From: JACDAS01 sp046262415
Lineage (GTDB): Bacteria > Actinomycetota > Thermoleophilia > Gaiellales > Gaiellaceae
Assembly: GCA_046262415.1 (NCBI GenBank)
Contig: JBHEMU010000163.1
Span: 1-34,636, forward strand
Reading direction: 5' to 3'
DNA length: 34,636 bases
Positions 30,206-34,636 of the stretch are shown here, piece after piece; position 1 is the first letter of the stretch, and every line of letters starts with the position of its first letter. The notes beneath the pieces are model-generated. The model saw only the letters and a list, made by a program, of their open reading frames with translations, did no database searches and had not been told where the DNA came from. The translations under genes were made by a program, and so were the position numbers.

Positions 30206-30448
30206 ATGTGGGAGCTGATCTTCCTGATGGCGATCATGAAGATCCCGATCGTGTACCTCTGCATCGTCGTCTGGTGGGCGATCCGCGCCGTGCCGGCCCC
30301 GCTCGAGCCCGCGATCGTGCGTGAGCACGCCGCTCCGGACCCGCCGGCCGGGCCCAGGCGGGCGCGCCGCGCGGGTCCTCGACGTGGCGGCCCGCACCGA
30401 GTCTCGCCCCGCCGTGACACGCGCCGCGCTGCGGCGCGCGCGAGATGA
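30206..30448 (+). CDS. Small membrane protein with Arg-rich tail
   Basis: An 80-residue protein: one or two short hydrophobic stretches at the start (WELIFLMAIMKIPIVYLC, then IVVWWAIRAV), a Pro/Glu link, and a strongly basic tail (GPRRARRAGPRRGGPHRVSP). The likely layout is N-terminal anchor with a cytoplasmic basic tail that could bind nucleic acid or acidic lipid heads. It is unrecognised. The stop overlaps the next start (ATGA), which together with the -10 box argues that it is real. Confidence 0.6.
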   Translation: MWELIFLMAIMKIPIVYLCIVVWWAIRAVPAPLEPAIVREHAAPDPPAGPRRARRAGPRRGGPHRVSPRRDTRRAAARAR

Positions 30449-30708
30449 GCCTCGACCCTCGAGCGGACCGACAGACCCCGGGCGAGGCAGTCGCCGGACT
30501 CATCTCCGCGGCCGCGATCGCGGCGGCCGCCGTCGGGATCGCCTACCGCCCGATCCGCCTCATCCCCTTCGCGCTCGGGCTGGCCCTGCTCGCCGTCGCG
30601 CTCGGCGGCCGCCATTCCAGGCTCGCGGCCCTTGCGGTCACGGTCGGCGTCGTCGCCTTCGTGGTCGGCACGATCATCGCCGTCATCACCGAGCATCCCC
30701 TCTACTGA
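30445..30708 (+). CDS. Small membrane protein with two to three helices
   Basis: An 87-residue protein from ATG 30445. After a polar start (SLDPRADRQTPGEA) it has three hydrophobic segments (VAGLISAAAIAAAAVGIAY, LIPFALGLALLAVALGG, LAALAVTVGVVAFVVGTIIAV) and ends TEHPLY. It resembles the many unnamed small actinobacterial membrane proteins. Coupled to the gene before it; kgd follows after 47 bases. Confidence 0.65.
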   Translation: MSLDPRADRQTPGEAVAGLISAAAIAAAAVGIAYRPIRLIPFALGLALLAVALGGRHSRLAALAVTVGVVAFVVGTIIAVITEHPLY

Positions 30709-30742
30709 GCCATTCCGCGGGCGGCGGGCGGAACCGTGCTGC

Positions 30743-30755
30743 TAGAACACTCCCG
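30743..30755 (+). promoter_or_regulatory. -10 box deciding the oxoglutarate dehydrogenase start
   Basis: TAGAAC (30743-30748) then 7 bases then ATG 30756. The frame is open to 30321, but this box and the protein match set the start here. Confidence 0.45.
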
Positions 30756-33581
30756 ATGAGCCGCCACGACGTCGACGGTCTCAACTCGGGTTTCGCGCAG
30801 GCTCTGCTCGAGGACTACCTCGAGAGCCCCGAGGCGGTGCCGTCGGAATGGCGAGCGCTGTTCGAGAGCGGGGCGAGCGAGCTCGTCGCCGCGCACCCGG
30901 GGCTCCGGCGCCTGCTCGAACGGCTCGACGCCGCCGGCAACGGTCGGGCGACGCTGCCCGCACCTCCGGCGCCGGCCCCCGCCCCCGCGCGGGCGGTTGA
31001 CGACGAGCTCCTCGGCGGGGTCGCCGCGGCGATGGCGCTCGTGAAGGCGATCCGCATGCACGGCCACCTCGCCGCGCGCCTCGACCCGCTCGGCTCCGAG
31101 CCCGTGGGCGATCCGGCGCTCGAGCCCGAACGGCTCGTGCCGCCGCTGACGCCCGAGCTCCAGGCGCGGATCCCGGCCGCCCTGCTCCGGACGTACGTGG
31201 CCGGGGAGACGCTCGCGGACGTGCTGCCGCAGCTCCAGGAGACGTACTGCGGCACGATCGCCTACGAGCTCGAGCACATCGCCGACCACGAGCAGCGGGT
31301 CTGGCTGCGGCAGGCGATCGAATCCGGCCGCTACCGGCAGCCGCTCCGCGAGGACGAGCAGCGCCGCCTGCTCGAGCGGCTGACCGAGGTCGAGGGCCTG
31401 GAGCGCTACCTCCAGCGGGCGTTCCTGGGGCAGAAGCAGTTCTCCACCGAGGGCCTCGACGTGCTCGTGCCGATGCTCGACGAGGCAATCGAGCTGACGG
31501 CAGAAGCAGGGACTCAGGAGATCGCGATCGGCATGGCGCATCGCGGGCGGCTCAACGTCCTCGCCCACATCGTCGGGCGCCCCTACGAGTCGATCCTGCG
31601 CGAGTTCGAGGGCGAGAAGACGATCGAGGCCGTCGTCTCGGACCCGGAGGGGGGTACGGGCGACGTCAAGTACCACCTCGGCGCCCGCGGCACGCGCTCC
31701 ACCCGCACGGGCGAGGTCACGATCACCCTCGCCGCCAACCCGAGCCATCTCGAGGCGGTCGACCCCGTCGTCGAGGGCTGGGCGCGCGCACGGCAGACCG
31801 ATCGCGGCGTGCGCGAGGGTCTCCACGACCCGACCGTGGCGCTGCCGATCCTGATCCACGGGGACGCCTCCTTCGCCGGTCAGGGCGTGGTCGCCGAGAC
31901 GCTGAACCTGGACGGCATCGACGGCTACTCGACCGGCGGCACCCTGCACGTGATCGCCAACAACCAGATCGGCTTCACGACCGACCCGAGCGAGGGCCGG
32001 TCGACCCGCTACGCGAGCGACCTCGCCAAGGGCTTCGACGTGCCGATCGTCCACGTGAACGCCGACGACCCCGAGGCGGGGACGGCGGCGGTGCGGCTCG
32101 CGATGGCGTTCCGGCGGCGCTTCGGCGTCGACGTCGTGATCGACCTGGTCGGCTATCGCCGGCACGGGCACAACGAGCAGGACGAGGCCGCCTACACCCA
32201 GCCGCTGATGGCCGCCGCGATCGCGAGACACCCGACCGTTCGAGAGCAGTACGCAGCCGCGCTCGGAGAGCGAGGCGTCGTTCCCCCGCAGGAGTCCGAG
32301 CAGCTCGTGCAGCGCGTCACCTCACGGATGCGCGAGGCCCACGAGGCCCTCCGGAGCTCCTTCGGGCAGGCGATCCCCCCCAAGACGAGGAGTGAACGCG
32401 TCCCGTCGGGCGCCGAGGCCGGCACGGACACGGCGGTCGCGGAGGAGCGGTTGCGGGACCTCCACGCGCAGCTCCTGCGCGTCCCGGCCGGCTTCACGGT
32501 GCACCCGAAGCTGAAGCGGCAGCTCGACCGCCGCACGGCCGCGCTCGACGACGGCGGGATCGACTGGGGCGAGGCGGAGTCGCTCGCGTTCGCGGCCCTG
32601 GTCACCGAGGGCATCGCCGTCCGGCTCACCGGCCAGGACACCGAGCGGGGAACCTTCTCGCAGCGGCACATGGTGCTCCACGACGCCGTCACCGGCGAGG
32701 AGTTCGCGCCGATCCGCCACCTCGACGGCGCCACGGCCTCGCTCGAGATCTACAACTCACCGCTCTCCGAGTTCGCTGCCCTCGGCTTCGAGTACGGCTA
32801 CTCGGCCTCGGCCCCGGAGGCGCTCGTCCTCTGGGAGGCGCAGTTCGGCGACTTCGTCAACAGCGCGCAGGTGATCGTCGACCAGTTCATCGTCTCGGGT
32901 CTCTCCAAGTGGAAGCAGACCTCGCGGCTGACCTTGCTCCTGCCCCACGGGTACGAGGGCAACGGCCCGGAGCACTCGAGCGGGCGGCTCGAGCGGTTCC
33001 TGCAGCTCGCCGCGCAGGAGAACATCCGCATCGTCAACCCCTCGACCTCCTCGCAGTACTTCCACCTCCTGCGCCGCCAGGCGCTCGAGCCGAGGGCGCG
33101 CCCCCTCGTCGTCATGACCCCGAAGGGGCTGCTGCGGCTCCGGGAGGCCTCCTCGGCGCTCGCCGACCTCGCCGGGGGCGCCTTCGCCCCGGTGATCGAC
33201 GATCCCGGGGCCGACCACGAGGCCGTCCGCCGGCTCGTCCTCTGCTCGGGGAAGGTCTACTACGACATCGTCGGGCACGAGGCGCGCGCGGGCGCCGACA
33301 GCGTCGCCCTCGCACGTGTCGAGCAGCTCTACCCGTACCCGACCGAGGCCACGACCGCGCTCGTCGCCGCCTATCCCGCGCTCCAGGAGGTGGTCTGGGC
33401 GCAGGAGGAGCCTCAGAACATGGGGCCGTGGCGGGCGACGCGGCACCGGCTCGAGGAAGCCCTGCGGGAGGGCGTCTCGCTCCGGTACGTCGGCCGGCCC
33501 TGGCGGGCGAGCCCGAGCGAGGGCTACCCGACGGCGCACCTGCGCGAGCAGGATCGGATCGTCCGCGCCGCGCTCTCCTAG
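30756..33581 (+). CDS. sucA: 2-oxoglutarate dehydrogenase E1 component
   Basis: A 941-residue thiamine-diphosphate enzyme that decarboxylates 2-oxoglutarate in the TCA cycle. It has the E1 N-terminal domain (LNSGFAQALLEDYLESPEAV), then EIAIGMAHRGRLNVLAHIVG (near 259), GDVKYHLG and HGDASFAGQGVVAETLN (near 368). VIANNQIGFTTDP follows, then YRRHGHNEQDEAAYTQP, GTFSQRHMVLHD and YNSPLSEFAALGFEYGYS. The length matches stand-alone SucA (about 930). The acyltransferase domain that is fused to the front of the mycobacterial/corynebacterial Kgd/OdhA protein is absent, so separate E2 and E3 genes are expected elsewhere. No other TCA gene adjoins. Confidence 0.95.
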   Translation: MSRHDVDGLNSGFAQALLEDYLESPEAVPSEWRALFESGASELVAAHPGLRRLLERLDAAGNGRATLPAPPAPAPAPARAVDDELLGGVAAAMALVKAIRMHGHLAARLDPLGSEPVGDPALEPERLVPPLTPELQARIPAALLRTYVAGETLADVLPQLQETYCGTIAYELEHIADHEQRVWLRQAIESGRYRQPLREDEQRRLLERLTEVEGLERYLQRAFLGQKQFSTEGLDVLVPMLDEAIELTAEAGTQEIAIGMAHRGRLNVLAHIVGRPYESILREFEGEKTIEAVVSDPEGGTGDVKYHLGARGTRSTRTGEVTITLAANPSHLEAVDPVVEGWARARQTDRGVREGLHDPTVALPILIHGDASFAGQGVVAETLNLDGIDGYSTGGTLHVIANNQIGFTTDPSEGRSTRYASDLAKGFDVPIVHVNADDPEAGTAAVRLAMAFRRRFGVDVVIDLVGYRRHGHNEQDEAAYTQPLMAAAIARHPTVREQYAAALGERGVVPPQESEQLVQRVTSRMREAHEALRSSFGQAIPPKTRSERVPSGAEAGTDTAVAEERLRDLHAQLLRVPAGFTVHPKLKRQLDRRTAALDDGGIDWGEAESLAFAALVTEGIAVRLTGQDTERGTFSQRHMVLHDAVTGEEFAPIRHLDGATASLEIYNSPLSEFAALGFEYGYSASAPEALVLWEAQFGDFVNSAQVIVDQFIVSGLSKWKQTSRLTLLLPHGYEGNGPEHSSGRLERFLQLAAQENIRIVNPSTSSQYFHLLRRQALEPRARPLVVMTPKGLLRLREASSALADLAGGAFAPVIDDPGADHEAVRRLVLCSGKVYYDIVGHEARAGADSVALARVEQLYPYPTEATTALVAAYPALQEVVWAQEEPQNMGPWRATRHRLEEALREGVSLRYVGRPWRASPSEGYPTAHLREQDRIVRAALS

Positions 33582-33587
33582 CGCCGC

Positions 33588-33773
33588 CTACGTGATCTTG
33601 CGCGCGCGGCGTCGCTTGGCGGCGTGCCTGACCGCCTTCGCGGCGAGCTTCGGACCGTGCTTGCGCGCCTGCTTCAGGATCCGCCGCCTGTGCTTCGGCG
33701 GGATTCGGCGCCAGACCTCGAACGCGGTCAGGGCGAGACCCACCGGGGTCGCTCTCGGCGTCAGCCGTGGCAC
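33588..33773 (-). CDS. Small basic protein
   Basis: A 61-residue protein from GTG 33773: a short hydrophobic/neutral start (PRLTPRATPVGLALTAFEVW) and a Lys/Arg-rich rest (RRIPPKHRRRILKQARKHGP...AAKRRRARKIT). Read on the minus strand, TAGAAT (33785-33780) stands 6 bases before the GTG, a leaderless layout that supports the gene. Charge and size suggest a nucleic-acid-binding or ribosome-associated role, but the family is not recognised. It is convergent with the oxoglutarate dehydrogenase gene, with 6 bases between the stops. Confidence 0.6.
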   Translation of the reverse strand: MPRLTPRATPVGLALTAFEVWRRIPPKHRRRILKQARKHGPKLAAKAVRHAAKRRRARKIT

Positions 33774-33785
33774 AGGGCGATTCTA
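33774..33785 (-). promoter_or_regulatory. -10 box of the small basic protein gene
   Basis: On the minus strand TAGAAT occupies 33785-33780, followed by 6 bases and GTG 33773. Confidence 0.45.
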
Positions 33786-33849
33786 CCGGCGCCCACCCTC
33801 GAGCCGCCGTCCCGCCCGGGGCGGGGAGGGCGCAGCTTCAGGGATCCGT

Positions 33850-33894
33850 TACAATCCCCCGCTCGAGTCCCCCCGCCACCACCCCCCACGGAGG
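33850..33894 (+). promoter_or_regulatory. -10 and RBS of the acidic protein gene
   Basis: TACAAT (33850-33855) is a good -10, giving a leader of about 40 bases. GGAGG (33890-33894) lies 7 bases before ATG 33902 and sets the start. Confidence 0.55.
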
Positions 33895-33901
33895 ATCGCG
33901 A

Positions 33902-34222
33902 ATGCCCGCAGAGACGCCGTCGCCCTTCAACCAGGTCATCCAGGATCACCTGGAGCTGAAGCGCCGAAATGCCGAGCTCGAGCCGGCGATGCCGATCCAG
34001 CGGTACCAGCCAGCCGATCCGTTCCAGAACAACCCGCTGTTCAAGTCCGAGCAGCAGGCCCGTCTCGAGGAAACGATGGACGGCATCGAGCCCGAGGTCG
34101 TGACGGCCGGCCCAACGGTGCTGCAGTGGCCGGGCGAAGACAGCGTCGAGCTGCAGCCCGCGACCGCGGACGACGATTCCGGTCTCTGGGGCCGCTCGCG
34201 CGACTTCGACTGGGGCGACTAA
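33902..34222 (+). CDS. Hypothetical acidic protein
   Basis: A 106-residue soluble protein: PFNQVIQDHLELKRRNAELE (probably helical), then YQPADPFQNNPLFKSEQQAR, and an acidic end (ATADDDSGLWGRSRDFDWGD). I recognise no domain. It has its own promoter and ribosome site, so it is expressed independently. The frame is open upstream to 33767, but that part has no ribosome site and lies in the region shared with the divergent small gene. Confidence 0.7.
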   Translation: MPAETPSPFNQVIQDHLELKRRNAELEPAMPIQRYQPADPFQNNPLFKSEQQARLEETMDGIEPEVVTAGPTVLQWPGEDSVELQPATADDDSGLWGRSRDFDWGD

Positions 34223-34245
34223 ACCCCTTCCGGTGATTCTGCCGC

Positions 34246-34268
34246 GCCCCCGCGTCTCTAGCGGGGGC
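34246..34268. terminator. Hairpin between convergent genes
   Basis: GCCCCCGC (34246-34253) and GCGGGGGC (34261-34268) pair around 7 bases. The loop contains the stop codon of the minus-strand gene. It can serve both directions. Confidence 0.55.
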
Positions 34269-34636
34269 CCTGCCGCAGGCGCCTGGGCAGCGGGGCCGCT
34301 TCCCGAGCCCGCTGCCACGCGCGGTGACGCGGGGTCGCGTCCAGTCTGTCGCGGCGCCGGGAGGCGCGCTTCCGCGCCCTCGCCGAACGTACGGCGCGCT
34401 CCCGCAGGCGGCGGCGAACCGGCCGGGAGTCGAGCCCGGCTCCGAGGATCGTGAGCACGAGGACTCCGGCCAGGATCAGGGCGGCGAGGACGCTGCCACC
34501 ACGGTTGGGTCCGGGCCAGATCGACGCCGGCCAGGCAGCTCTGGCCCGCGTGGGCTCCTCGTCCCGGGCCGGCAGCCGCGGGCCGGCGACGCTGACGGGC
34601 GGCCGTGCCCCGGCCTGGCGCGATCCCCCCCAGGCG
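34258..34636 (-). CDS. C-terminal part of a hypothetical membrane protein
   Basis: The minus-strand frame is open from the window edge (34635) to TAG at 34258-34260. The visible 125 residues have a Pro/Arg/Ala-rich part (AWGGSRQAGARPPVSVAGPR), one membrane helix (GGSVLAALILAGVLVLTILG), and an Arg-rich tail (RRRLRERAVRSARARKRASR). The basic tail is probably cytoplasmic. The start lies outside the window, so the function cannot be judged. Codon choice is like the neighbours. Confidence 0.5.
   Translation of the reverse strand, partial: AWGGSRQAGARPPVSVAGPRLPARDEEPTRARAAWPASIWPGPNRGGSVLAALILAGVLVLTILGAGLDSRPVRRRLRERAVRSARARKRASRRRDRLDATPRHRAWQRAREAAPLPRRLRQGPR

Noticed and set aside
27886..30696. 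936-codon minus-strand frame covering the MMPL gene and beyond
   Set aside because: It is in a different frame from the MMPL protein and reads as Arg/Gly-rich shadow sequence.
33767..33901. Longer start for the acidic protein gene
   Set aside because: The extra part spans the TACAAT promoter box and the divergent small gene's start; the ribosome site GGAGG favours ATG 33902.

Overview
The window looks like a piece of chromosome from a very GC-rich actinobacterium. I infer the Thermoleophilia side (Gaiella/Solirubrobacter-like), probably an environmental genome, but no marker here fixes the taxon. The reasons are the GC bias, frequent GTG/TTG starts, many 4-base stop/start overlaps (ATGA, GTGA), and many genes whose start codon lies 6-10 bases after a TAnnnT -10 box, which suggests leaderless mRNAs. 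The gene content (LAL-type LuxR regulator, Cys-repeat secreted protein, S53 peptidase, MMPL exporter, E1-only oxoglutarate dehydrogenase) also fits.

Left edge (1-3570), mobile region. The end of an IS21-type istB and its terminal repeats is followed by a segment bounded by an imperfect inverted repeat (386-404 and 3544-3562). It carries a DDE transposase (minus strand) and a DNA methyltransferase fused to an Mrr-like nuclease domain, in DNA visibly less GC-rich than the rest.

3556-7895. A lipoprotein and a nitroreductase run leftward and are coupled by GTGA. A FIST sensor protein diverges from them across a shared 16-base promoter/RBS region. Next is an Xre/DUF2384 antitoxin and RES toxin pair under a perfect 11-5-11 palindrome, then a scar where the front of a GT87 glycosyltransferase gene joins the tail of an O-methyltransferase gene.

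7743-15720, a secretion/regulation island. A LAL-type LuxR regulator is flanked by three copies of one promoter: a GAGCGGGn box, a -35 ATGACR, 17 bases, a -10 GACMAT, then an ATG 5-6 bases on. They drive a 48-aa small protein, an 838-aa secreted protein with 14 Cys-containing repeats, and a 60-aa small protein related to the first and coupled to a 728-aa secreted beta-rich protein. The two secreted proteins share a C-terminal module. The regulator may control all three promoters.

15817-16646. A decayed second copy of the toxin-antitoxin module with its operator.

16650-25662. Malate synthase A diverges from a tightly packed seven-gene run: M19 dipeptidase, glcD, glcE, a lipoprotein that is only a kumamolisin-type propeptide, a multi-pass membrane protein with a zinc ribbon at each end, a single-pass membrane protein, and an S53 (sedolisin) serine peptidase. 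The first part links glycolate to glyoxylate to malate. The last four genes look like one membrane-associated proteolytic unit and are my best candidate for an undescribed system.

25663-25987 has no gene. It holds two 73-base direct repeats, each with two hairpins.

25988-34636. A secreted calcium-loop protein with a small membrane protein, a double-GNAT acetyltransferase, an MMPL exporter (minus strand), two small membrane proteins, the 2-oxoglutarate dehydrogenase E1, a small basic protein (minus strand), an acidic protein, and the 3' part of a membrane protein gene cut by the window end (minus strand). I saw no tRNA, rRNA or CRISPR array.
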